Shown in pieces: positions 1-7,873 of a stretch of DNA of 7,873 nucleotides. The notes under the pieces were generated by a model that saw nothing but the letters and a program-made list of their open reading frames with translations, had not been told where the DNA came from and did not search any database. The DNA comes from Frankiales bacterium (lineage in GTDB: Bacteria; Actinomycetota; Actinomycetes; Mycobacteriales; SCTD01), in the NCBI GenBank assembly GCA_025966295.1, contig JAOPVD010000218.1, positions 1 to 7,873 of the forward strand. Reading direction: 5' to 3'. The position numbers and the translations under genes were made by a program. Numbering within the stretch: position 1 is the first letter of the stretch; every line of letters starts with the position of its first letter.

Positions 1-6
1 CATGGT

Positions 7-24
7 GTGCACGTGCGCGTGCAC
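7..24. repeat. Perfect 7-bp inverted repeat upstream of the ligase
   Basis: The arms GTGCACG (7-13) and CGTGCAC (18-24) are exact reverse complements around the 4-nt spacer TGCG. The core GTGCAC is itself a palindrome and so occurs twice, 12 bp apart. The repeat ends 1 nt before the ribosome site. It could be an operator or an mRNA hairpin occluding the ribosome site. No T-tract follows, so a rho-independent terminator is unlikely. The sequence further upstream is not visible. Confidence 0.4.
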
Positions 25-25
25 T

Positions 26-31
26 GAGAGG
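26..31 (+). promoter_or_regulatory. Ribosome binding site of the acyl-CoA ligase
   Basis: GAGAGG matches the Shine-Dalgarno consensus AGGAGG well and lies 7 nt before the GTG at 39. It supports this start over an upstream in-frame CTG at 24. No in-frame ATG or GTG lies between this start and the beginning of the catalytic core, so the lysine-rich N-terminal tail should be translated. Confidence 0.6.
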
Positions 32-38
32 CGTCGTC

Positions 39-2201
39 GTGCCCGGCCCGAGCCCGTCCACCAGCCCGGAGGCGTCCGCCTCGAAGCCCGCCGTCAGCCG
101 GCGCCCGGCCGCGAAGAAGGCCCCCGCGAAGAAGGCCCCCGCCAAGAAGGCGGCGCCCACGAGGGCCGCCGCCGCTTCGACGGCCAGGACGGCGACGGCT
201 GCCTCGACGGCGGCTCCGGTCAGCTACGCCGGCCAGCCGTGGCTCGCCCAGTACCCCCAGGGCGTCCCGGCCACCTACGAGTTCCCGAAGATCTCGCTGA
301 CCCGGCTGCTCGACGACGCCACCGCGTCCTTCCCGGACCACGTGGCGCTGGCCTTCCTCGGCGCCAAGACGACGTACCGGGAGCTCAAGACCCAGGTCGA
401 CCGGTTCGCCGGCGCGCTGGCCGGCCTCGGCGTCACCAAGGGCGACCGGGTCGCCCTCGTGCTGCCCAACTGCCCGCAGAACGTCATCGCCTTCTTCGCC
501 GCGCTGCGCCTGGGCGCCGTCGTGGTGGAGCACAACCCGCTGTACACCGAGGCCGAGCTCACCCACCAGCTCGCCGACTGCGGCGCCAAGGTGGTCGTCT
601 GCCTCGACCGGGTCTACGACACCGTCGCCAAGGTCAAGCCGCACACCGCCGTCGAGCACGTCATCACGACCTCGCTCGTCGACTACCTGCCGCGGCTCGA
701 CAAGCTCAAGCTCAAGCTGCCGGTGGCCAAGGCCAAGAAGAAGCGCGCCGAGATCTCCGCGGTGCTGCCCAAGGGCGCCGGCGTGAAGGACTTCAGCGCG
801 CTGCTCAAGGGCGCTGCGCCGGCGAACCGCCAGACGCCGGTCGACTCCACCGACCTGGCGCTGCTGCAGTACACCGGCGGCACCACCGGGCTGTCCAAGG
901 GCGCCATGCTCACGCACGGCAACCTGGTCTCCAACGCCTACATGAACCGGCTCTGGGACACCGAGGCGAAGGCCGGCAAGGAGGTCACCCTCGCGGTGCT
1001 GCCGCTGTTCCACGCCTACGGCCTCACCGTCGCGATGACCAACACCATCCTGCTGGGCGGCACCCTGGTGCTGCTGCCCCGCTTCGACCTCGACCTGGTC
1101 TTCGACGCCATCGACGAGTGGAAGCCGACGTTGTTCCCTGGCGTCCCCCCGATCTACAAGGCCATCGCCGACAGCCCCAAGGCGAAGTCGCACGACCTCA
1201 AGAGCATCCGGCTGTGCGTCTCCGGCGCGATGAAGCTGCCGGTCGAGATCGCCGAGCAGTTCACCCGGATCTCCGGAGCCACCCTGATCGAGGGCTACGG
1301 CATGACGGAGACCTCCCCGTCGACGCACGCCAACCCGATCGACGGCGGCGGCAAGCCCGGCAGCATCGGCCTGCCGCTCCCCGGCACCCGCTGCAAGATC
1401 GTCGAGCAGGACGACCCCTCCCGCGAGGTCGCGCCCGGCCAGCCGGGCGAGCTGGCCATCGCCGGTCCGCAGGTCTTCCAGGGCTACTGGGGCCGGCCCG
1501 ACCAGCAGGGCGTCTTCACCGCGGACGGCTACGTGCTGACCGGCGACGTCGCGGTCATGGACGACGAGGGGTACTTCACCATCGTCGACCGCAAGAAGGA
1601 ACTCATCATCGCGGGCGGATTCAACATCTACCCCTCCGAGGTGGAGGAGGTGCTGTTCACCCTCGACGGCGTCGCGGACGCGGTCGTGGTCGGCGTCCCG
1701 GACCGGTACCGCGGCGAGACCGTCAAGGCCTACATCGTGAAGGCGCCGGGCGCCCAGCTGAGTGAGGACGAGGTCATCGCGCACTGCGCCGCCTCGCTGA
1801 CCGCCTACAAGGTCCCGAAGCTGGTGGAGTTCCGCACCGAGCTGCCGCGCACCGTCGTGGGCAAGGTCCTGCGCCGGGTGCTCGTCGAGCAGGAGCGCGC
1901 CAAGGCGGCCGGCGGCAACACCCAGCCGGGCTCGGTGCCAGCCAGCGCCCCCAAGGCCGCGACGGCCCGCGCCGAGGTGCCCGGCGCGGACGCCGCTCCC
2001 GCGAAGAAGGTCGCGGTGGCCAAGAAGGTCGCGGCGGCGAAGGCCCCTGCCAAGAAGGCGCCTGCCAAGAAGGCCACCGCGGCCGCGGCCGCGCCGGTCG
2101 CCAAGAAGGCGCCGGTGAAGAAGGCCGCCGCGAAGGCGCCGGTGAAGAAGGCGCCCGCCGCCAAGGCCGTCGCTCCCAAGGCGCCGGCTACCGACGCCTG
2201 A
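39..2201 (+). CDS. Long-chain acyl-CoA ligase (FadD-like) with lysine-rich tails at both ends
   Basis: An ANL-superfamily adenylating enzyme, predicted to activate fatty acids with ATP and load them onto CoA. The 720-residue protein shows the P-loop TGGTTGLSKG (279-288), the A5 motif GYGMTE (419-424), the ribose-binding TGD (501-503, Asp503), the hinge region DRKKELIIAGGFNIYPSE (517-534) and the C-terminal catalytic lysine Lys609 in PRTVVGK. A basic stretch at 222-236 resembles the membrane-associating segment of many FadD proteins. The catalytic core (about 61-618) has normal family length. Residues 1-60 and about 620-720 are extra, low-complexity Ala/Lys/Pro tails with AKKAP-type repeats, like mycobacterial HupB or histone H1. 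The GTG start at 39 is chosen for a GAGAGG ribosome site 7 nt upstream. The frame is open to the window edge, so a start further upstream cannot be excluded. Family assignment is firm; chain length of the substrate and the role of the tails are unknown. Confidence 0.93.
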   Translation: MPGPSPSTSPEASASKPAVSRRPAAKKAPAKKAPAKKAAPTRAAAASTARTATAASTAAPVSYAGQPWLAQYPQGVPATYEFPKISLTRLLDDATASFPDHVALAFLGAKTTYRELKTQVDRFAGALAGLGVTKGDRVALVLPNCPQNVIAFFAALRLGAVVVEHNPLYTEAELTHQLADCGAKVVVCLDRVYDTVAKVKPHTAVEHVITTSLVDYLPRLDKLKLKLPVAKAKKKRAEISAVLPKGAGVKDFSALLKGAAPANRQTPVDSTDLALLQYTGGTTGLSKGAMLTHGNLVSNAYMNRLWDTEAKAGKEVTLAVLPLFHAYGLTVAMTNTILLGGTLVLLPRFDLDLVFDAIDEWKPTLFPGVPPIYKAIADSPKAKSHDLKSIRLCVSGAMKLPVEIAEQFTRISGATLIEGYGMTETSPSTHANPIDGGGKPGSIGLPLPGTRCKIVEQDDPSREVAPGQPGELAIAGPQVFQGYWGRPDQQGVFTADGYVLTGDVAVMDDEGYFTIVDRKKELIIAGGFNIYPSEVEEVLFTLDGVADAVVVGVPDRYRGETVKAYIVKAPGAQLSEDEVIAHCAASLTAYKVPKLVEFRTELPRTVVGKVLRRVLVEQERAKAAGGNTQPGSVPASAPKAATARAEVPGADAAPAKKVAVAKKVAAAKAPAKKAPAKKATAAAAAPVAKKAPVKKAAAKAPVKKAPAAKAVAPKAPATDA
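111..155 (+). repeat. 15-bp tandem repeat encoding the N-terminal lysine tail
   Basis: GCGAAGAAGGCCCCC occurs twice in exact tandem (111-125 and 126-140). A diverged third unit, GCCAAGAAGGCGGCG, follows at 141-155. Each unit encodes AKKAP or AKKAA. The unit is a multiple of three, so copy-number change would keep the reading frame. Confidence 0.8.
1990..2180 (+). repeat. Degenerate AAGAAG-rich repeat array encoding the C-terminal lysine tail
   Basis: This stretch encodes seven Lys-Lys pairs (residues 656-704 of the ligase) separated mostly by Ala, Pro and Val. It includes an exact 20-bp direct repeat at 2106-2125 and 2133-2152, offset by 27 bp or nine codons. Other units vary at third positions, as expected for a tail kept for composition rather than exact sequence. 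Confidence 0.7.
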
Positions 2202-2226
2202 CGGCGGGGCGTCGTACCTTGGTCGG
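2191..2226 (+). promoter_or_regulatory. Candidate promoter for leaderless pabA/trpG transcription
   Basis: The hexamer TACCTT (2215-2220) fits the actinobacterial -10 pattern TAnnnT and ends 6 nt before the GTG start at 2227. A transcript would therefore begin at or next to the start codon. A weak -35 candidate, CCGACG (2191-2196), lies 18 bp upstream of the -10. No convincing ribosome site precedes the GTG. The candidate overlaps the end of the ligase gene. Confidence 0.4.
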
Positions 2227-2871
2227 GTGACCCGCGTCCTCGTCGTCGACAACTACGACAGCTTCGTCTTCAACCTCGTGCAGTACCTCGGCCAGCTCGG
2301 GGCCGAGACCGTGGTGCGCCGCAACGACGAGGTGAGCGGCAAGGACGTCAAGGGGTACGACGGCGTCCTGCTGTCGCCGGGTCCGGGGACGCCCGAGCAG
2401 GCCGGTGCCTCGGTCGAGCTCGTCGGTGCCTGCGAGGACACCGGCGTCCCGATGCTCGGCGTCTGCCTCGGGCACCAGGCCATCGCCGTCGCGCACGGCG
2501 CCACCGTCAGCCGCGCACCCGAGCTGCTGCACGGCAAGACCAGCGAGGTGGTGCACGAGCACGCCGGCGTGCTGCACCAGCTCCCCACGCCGTTCACCGC
2601 GACCCGGTACCACTCGCTGGCGGTCGAGGAGGACACCCTGCCGGCTGAGCTGCAGGTGACCGGCCGCACCGCCGGCGGCGTGGTGATGGCGCTGCGGCAC
2701 CGCGACAAGCCGGTGGAGGGCGTGCAGTTCCACCCCGAGTCGGTCCTCACCCAGGGCGGTCACACGCTGCTCGCCTCCTGGCTGCAGCAGTGCGGGGACA
2801 CCCGGGCGCACACGCTCGCGCCGGCGCTCGCGCAGCGGGTCGAGGACAAGCGGCTGGCCGCGTTCGCCTGA
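2227..2871 (+). CDS. pabA: Anthranilate / aminodeoxychorismate synthase glutamine amidotransferase subunit
   Basis: A class I glutamine amidotransferase (214 residues) that hydrolyses glutamine and channels ammonia to a TrpE or PabB partner acting on chorismate, for tryptophan or folate synthesis. It opens with VLVVDNYDSFVFNLVQYL, diagnostic of the TrpG/PabA family. The oxyanion-loop PGPG is at 51-54, the nucleophile Cys80 sits in GVCLGHQ, and His169 and Glu171 lie in FHPES. The GTG start begins the domain directly and allows no earlier extension of value. About 20 residues follow the usual end of the domain, as in several actinobacterial homologues. The gene starts 25 bp after the ligase stop and ends 7 bp from the convergent pknB. 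In M. tuberculosis the equivalent gene beside pknB is called trpG (Rv0013), in Streptomyces pabA. No trpE or pabB is in view, so it may serve one or both pathways. Confidence 0.93.
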   Translation: MTRVLVVDNYDSFVFNLVQYLGQLGAETVVRRNDEVSGKDVKGYDGVLLSPGPGTPEQAGASVELVGACEDTGVPMLGVCLGHQAIAVAHGATVSRAPELLHGKTSEVVHEHAGVLHQLPTPFTATRYHSLAVEEDTLPAELQVTGRTAGGVVMALRHRDKPVEGVQFHPESVLTQGGHTLLASWLQQCGDTRAHTLAPALAQRVEDKRLAAFA

Positions 2872-2878
2872 GCCGCAG

Positions 2879-4512
<1,634 letters not shown>

Positions 4513-4516
<4 letters not shown>

Positions 4517-5982
4517 CTGCCGAGCACCGCCCGCATCACCCGCTGGGCGATCGGTGCCGCCAGCTTGCCTCCGGTGGCGTCGGCGCCGTAGCCCGAGCGG
4601 TGGTCCAGGAACACCGCGACCGCGACCTTCGGGTCGTTGGCCGGCGCGAAGCCGATGAACCACACGTTGGGGCGGGCGCCGGCGGCGCCCTGCGCGGTGC
4701 CGGTCTTGCCGGCCACCCGGACGTTGGCGATGCGGGCGGCGGAGCCGGTGCCGTTGCTGACGACCCGCTCCATCATCGCGGTGAGCTGGCTCGCGACCGT
4801 CGCGCTGACCGCCTTCGACCAGACCTCGGGCTTGGCCAGGTCGAGCCGGGACAGGTCGGGGGCCTGCAGCTCCTGCACGAGGTAGGGCTTCATGAGCTCG
4901 CCGCCGTTGGCGACGCCCGCCGCCACCATCGCCATCTGCAGCGGGGTGGCCTGCACGTCCTTCTGGCCGATTGCCGACTGCGCGAGGAAGACCTTCGGCA
5001 TCGTGCCGCTCTCGGTCGTGACCACGCTCTTGGCGATCCGCTGCGGCAGCTGCAGGTCGTTGCGCCCGAAGCCGAACGCCTCTGCCTGCTTGACCAGCGC
5101 GTCCTGCCCGATCTTGGTGCCGAGCAGGGCGAAGGCGGTGTTGCAGGAGGTCGCGAGCGCGTCGGCCAGCGACTGCTTGCTGTTGCTGCCGCAGGTCTCG
5201 CCGGCGAAGTTGCGGATCGGGCGGCCCGGACCGAACGACGCCGACGGCGGTGCGTCGATGACGGAGTCGGGCGTGTAGCCCCTGCTCAGGGCGGCCGCGG
5301 CGGTGACCACCTTGAACGTCGAGCCGGGGGCGTAGCGCGCCTCGACGGCGCGGTTGACCAGCGGGTCGAGCGGGTCCGCGACCAGCTTCTGGTAGTTCTC
5401 GCGGATGGCCGGCCCGTCGTGCGACGACAGCGTCGACGGGTCGTACGACGGGCTGCTGGCCATCGCGAGGACGGCGCCGGTCCGCGGGTCGAGGGCGACC
5501 ACCGCACCGACCTTGCCCTTCAGGGCGTCGAACGCGGCCTGCTGTGCGGCCCGGTTCAGGGTGAGGACGACCGAGCCGCCCTTCACCTGCCGTCCGGTGA
5601 TGTAGTCCGACAGCCGGCGTACCAGCAGCCGCTCGTCGTCGCCGGACAGGATCGGGTTCTCGAGCAGCTCGATGCCGGTGTAGCCGTAGATGAAGGAGGC
5701 GAAGCCGGTGACCGGGGCGTAGACCTCGTTGCCCGGGTAGGTCCGCAGGTACTTCAGGGCATCGGTGGTCGCGACCGACCTGGCGACGGCCAGCCGCTGC
5801 TTGCCGGTGCCGATGACGATCGGACCGCGCTCCCGGTCGTAGGTGCGGAGCAGCACCCGACGGTTCTTGGGATCGTTGCGGTAGTCCTTGGCCTTGACGA
5901 CCTGGATCCAGTTGACCTGCAGCAGCAGCAGGCCGAACAGCACCAGGCAGGCGACGGCGACCCGACGGAGGGGACGGTTCAT
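4513..5982 (-). CDS. pbpA: Class B penicillin-binding protein PbpA (peptidoglycan transpeptidase)
   Basis: A membrane-anchored D,D-transpeptidase that crosslinks peptidoglycan stem peptides outside the membrane, the partner of the adjacent SEDS protein RodA. The 489-residue protein has a short cytoplasmic N-terminus and one membrane helix (about 8-28), a small N-terminal domain, and a transpeptidase domain from about residue 157. The active-site motifs are complete: Ser221 and Lys224 in STFK, SCN at 279-281 and KTG at 426-428, with GTAQG following. Length matches M. tuberculosis PbpA (about 490 residues). Cys264 and Cys280 could form an extracytoplasmic disulfide; this is inference. The ATG at 5982 overlaps the rodA stop as ATGA, and the transpeptidase stop overlaps the pknB start, indicating translational coupling. 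A longer reading from 6264 lies within rodA and is rejected. Confidence 0.95.
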
Positions 5983-7394
5983 GAGCGGCGCACCACCGTG
6001 GTGGGCGCTGCGGCCAGGGTGGCGCGCGCGGTCGCTGGGCTGACCGGGGCCGGCGCGGGCCGGCGGGCGGCGTCGCTGATCCGCAGCAGGAGGGCGACCA
6101 GCACGTAGTTGCTCACGACCGAGGAACCGCCGTAGGAGAGGAACGGAAGGGTGACGCCGGTCAGGGGGATCAGGCCGGTGACGCCGCCTGCGATGACGAA
6201 GACCTGCAGCGCCAGCGCGAACGCCAGCCCACCGGCGAGCAGTTTGCCGAAGGAGTCGCGGCACGACAGCGCCGCGCGCAGCCCCCGCTCGGCGATGAGC
6301 AGGAAGACCAGCAGCACGGCCATGACGCCGACCAGGCCCATCTCCTCGCCGATGGCCGCGAGGATGAAGTCGGTCTTGGCGTACGGCACGGTTCCGGGCG
6401 CGCCCTCACCCAGGCCGGTGCCGAAGATGCCGCCGGTCCCCATCCCGAACAGGCCCTGCACCAGCTGGTAGCCCTGGCCGCTCGTGTAGGAGAACGGGTC
6501 CAGCCAGGTGTCCACCCGACGTTGCACGTGGTCGAACAGGTGGTACGCCGCCAGGCTCGAGCCGGCGAACAGGCCGAGGCCGATGAGCAACCAGCTGGTC
6601 CGCTCGGTGGCGATGTAGAGCATCACCACGAAGATGCCGAAGAACAGCAGCGAGCTGCCGAGGTCCTTCTCCCGCACCAGCACCGCGATGGAGGCCGCCC
6701 AGGCGAGCAGCACCGGTCCGAGGTCACGGGCCCGCGGCAGGTCGATGCCCATCACCCGGCGGCTGGCCAGCGACAGCACGTCACGCTTGCTCACCAGGAA
6801 GGCGGCGAAGAACACCATCAGCAAGATCTTGGCGACCTCGCTGGGCTGGATCGTGATCGGACCGAGCCGGATCCAGAGCCGGGCGCCGTTGATGGTGGCG
6901 CCGACGCCGGGCAGCGCCGGCAGCAGCAGGAGCACCAGGCCGACGGCGGCGCAGGTGTAGGCGTACCGGGACAGTCGGGTGTGGTCGCGCACCAGCACCA
7001 GCAGCCCGACGAAGGCGGCCACCCCGATCACGGTCCAGATGAGCTGCAGCGGTGCGTCGGCGCGCGGCAGCGCCCGGCCGCTCTGGCGGGCGCGCTCCAT
7101 GGCAGCGAAGTCCAGCCGCCGGATCATCACGATGCCCAGCCCGTTGAGGAGCGCGACCAGCGGCAGCAGCAGCGGGTCGGCGTAGGGCGCGAAGCGACGG
7201 ACCGCGAGGTGCGCGAGGCCGTACAGGACCCCGAGGCCGAGGGCGTAGCCGAGGGTCCCGCCGCCCGGCGACCCGGTCGTGGAGACCTGCACCGCGGTGT
7301 AGCCCAGGGTGGCGAGGCCGGTGGCGAAGACCAGCAGACCCAGCTCGGTCCCGCGCTTGGTGCCGACCGGCCGGGTGAGGGCGGGCGAGGTCAT
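5979..7394 (-). CDS. rodA: SEDS-family peptidoglycan glycosyltransferase RodA/FtsW
   Basis: A polytopic membrane protein (471 residues, about twelve hydrophobic helices) expected to polymerise lipid II into glycan strands with PbpA. Family signatures are visible: IQPSEVAK (182-189), Asp244 in REKDLGSSLLFFG at the position of the essential SEDS aspartate, RRVDTWLDP (292-300), the GLGEG loop (327-331), and the C-terminal PLTGVTLPFLSYGGSS (410-425). The last 30 residues are an Ala/Pro/Arg-rich cytoplasmic tail. I chose the ATG at 7394, whose ATGA overlaps the pstP stop and matches the two other junctions of the operon. A GTG at 7400 would add only two residues and remains possible. Position between pstP and pbpA supports RodA rather than the divisional FtsW of the dcw cluster, although some actinobacterial annotations use the name FtsW. 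Confidence 0.95.
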   Translation of the reverse strand: MTSPALTRPVGTKRGTELGLLVFATGLATLGYTAVQVSTTGSPGGGTLGYALGLGVLYGLAHLAVRRFAPYADPLLLPLVALLNGLGIVMIRRLDFAAMERARQSGRALPRADAPLQLIWTVIGVAAFVGLLVLVRDHTRLSRYAYTCAAVGLVLLLLPALPGVGATINGARLWIRLGPITIQPSEVAKILLMVFFAAFLVSKRDVLSLASRRVMGIDLPRARDLGPVLLAWAASIAVLVREKDLGSSLLFFGIFVVMLYIATERTSWLLIGLGLFAGSSLAAYHLFDHVQRRVDTWLDPFSYTSGQGYQLVQGLFGMGTGGIFGTGLGEGAPGTVPYAKTDFILAAIGEEMGLVGVMAVLLVFLLIAERGLRAALSCRDSFGKLLAGGLAFALALQVFVIAGGVTGLIPLTGVTLPFLSYGGSSVVSNYVLVALLLRISDAARRPAPAPVSPATARATLAAAPTTVVRRS

Positions 7395-7873
7395 GGGCAC
7401 GGGCTCGCGGTGGCGGCCGGTCCGGGCGCCGAGCTCGCCGTCGGGGTGGCGCTCGGTCGGGGGCTGGCACCCGCCGAGGGGGTGGGCCCGGGCGCGAGGG
7501 TGCTGCAGTCGGCGGCGGTGAGCAGCCGCTCCACGATGGCCTGGGCGTCGCGCTGGTTGACGGCGACGATGCCGTCGGCGAGGCGCTGCTGCTCGATCTC
7601 CGAGAGCCGGTCACGGCTCAGGGGGGTGCGCACCTGCACCTCCTGGAGCGGGACGCCGGCGATGCTGCCGCTGACCCCCCGGAACACCGCGACCTGGTCG
7701 CCGTCGAGCCCGACGTAGTACTGCGACCGGACGTAGGTCCAGCCGGCGCCGGCGCCGAGCAGCACCAGGACCAGCGTCGCGAGGCCGACGAACACGGCCC
7801 GCCGGCGGCCGCGGTGGGGGGTCGGGACCGGCGGTGCGCTGGGCCGCGCCGGCGGAGTGTCGCGGCCCTCGGC
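7391..7873 (-). CDS. pstP: PP2C-type Ser/Thr phosphatase PstP, C-terminal part (gene runs off the window)
   Basis: Only the last 160 residues are present; the frame is open to the right edge. The catalytic PP2C domain, which would dephosphorylate PknB and its substrates, lies outside. Visible in order are a Pro/Arg-rich juxtamembrane linker (1-26), a membrane helix (about 27-45), and an extracytoplasmic segment beginning RSQYYVGLDGDQVAVFRG, which resembles the RSQYYVADYDG region of M. tuberculosis PstP. A Pro/Ser/Ala/Thr-rich tail ends in SPCP. The two cysteines of the visible part are residues 123 and 159. The GTG at 7795 is an internal valine at the start of the membrane helix, not a start codon. 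The assignment rests on this ectodomain and on the conserved order pstP-rodA-pbpA-pknB. Confidence 0.88.
   Translation of the reverse strand, partial: AEGRDTPPARPSAPPVPTPHRGRRRAVFVGLATLVLVLLGAGAGWTYVRSQYYVGLDGDQVAVFRGVSGSIAGVPLQEVQVRTPLSRDRLSEIEQQRLADGIVAVNQRDAQAIVERLLTAADCSTLAPGPTPSAGASPRPSATPTASSAPGPAATASPCP

Noticed and set aside
2..1765. 587-residue + strand reading frame over the acyl-CoA ligase
   Set aside because: It is a shifted-frame shadow of the ligase gene: arginine/glycine/proline-rich, without any recognisable domain. The overlapping frame carries all ANL motifs.
2188..2811. 207-residue - strand reading frame antisense to pabA
   Set aside because: No domain is visible, and the + strand frame has the complete amidotransferase active site.
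4517..4663. N-terminal extension of pknB from an upstream start
   Set aside because: The extra 49 residues overlap the pbpA transpeptidase end and are arginine/glycine-rich without homology. The GTG at 4516 gives the normal kinase N-terminus.
5991..6003. Near-perfect palindrome CACCAC-C-GTGGTG close to the pbpA start
   Set aside because: It lies inside the rodA coding end, where the Thr-Thr-Val-Val codons account for it. There is no T-tract, and the genes are coupled by overlap, so a terminator or operator here is unlikely.
4600..6108. 502-residue + strand reading frame antisense to pbpA
   Set aside because: Same composition artefact; the - strand holds intact SxxK, SxN and KTG motifs.
6522..7718. 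398-residue + strand reading frame antisense to rodA and pstP
   Set aside because: It spans two real genes and their overlap. The product is rich in Glu, Gln, Arg and His, the usual antisense of a membrane protein gene.

Overview
The window is very GC-rich, and its genes favour G or C at third codon positions. It carries the conserved actinobacterial Ser/Thr-kinase and cell-wall cluster, pstP-rodA-pbpA-pknB, facing pabA/trpG. In mycobacteria and Streptomyces this cluster lies near the chromosomal origin. The organism is therefore most likely an actinomycete; genus cannot be fixed from this sequence. Nothing looks mobile: no insertion sequences, phage genes, tRNA, rRNA or CRISPR were seen.

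Left part, + strand (1-2871): a 720-residue long-chain acyl-CoA ligase (FadD-like) with lysine/alanine/proline-rich, histone-H1-like tails at both ends. After a 25-bp gap comes a glutamine amidotransferase subunit of anthranilate or aminodeoxychorismate synthase, which appears to be leaderless.

Right part, - strand (7873 down to 2879): the C-terminal part of the PP2C phosphatase PstP, then RodA (SEDS glycosyltransferase), PbpA (class B transpeptidase) and PknB (PASTA Ser/Thr kinase). Each of the three junctions is a 4-bp stop/start overlap (ATGA, ATGA, GTGA), so the four genes read as one translationally coupled operon whose promoter lies beyond the right edge. RodA polymerises and PbpA crosslinks septal or polar peptidoglycan. 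PknB is expected to sense muropeptide or lipid II through its PASTA ectodomain and phosphorylate cell-wall and division proteins, and PstP reverses this. There is no pknA between pbpA and pknB, unlike in Mycobacterium. The two halves converge tail to tail with only 7 bp between the pabA and pknB stop codons.

No gene-free stretch exceeds 40 bp. The most unusual item is the doubly tailed acyl-CoA ligase; the rest is a recognisable conserved cluster with local variations.
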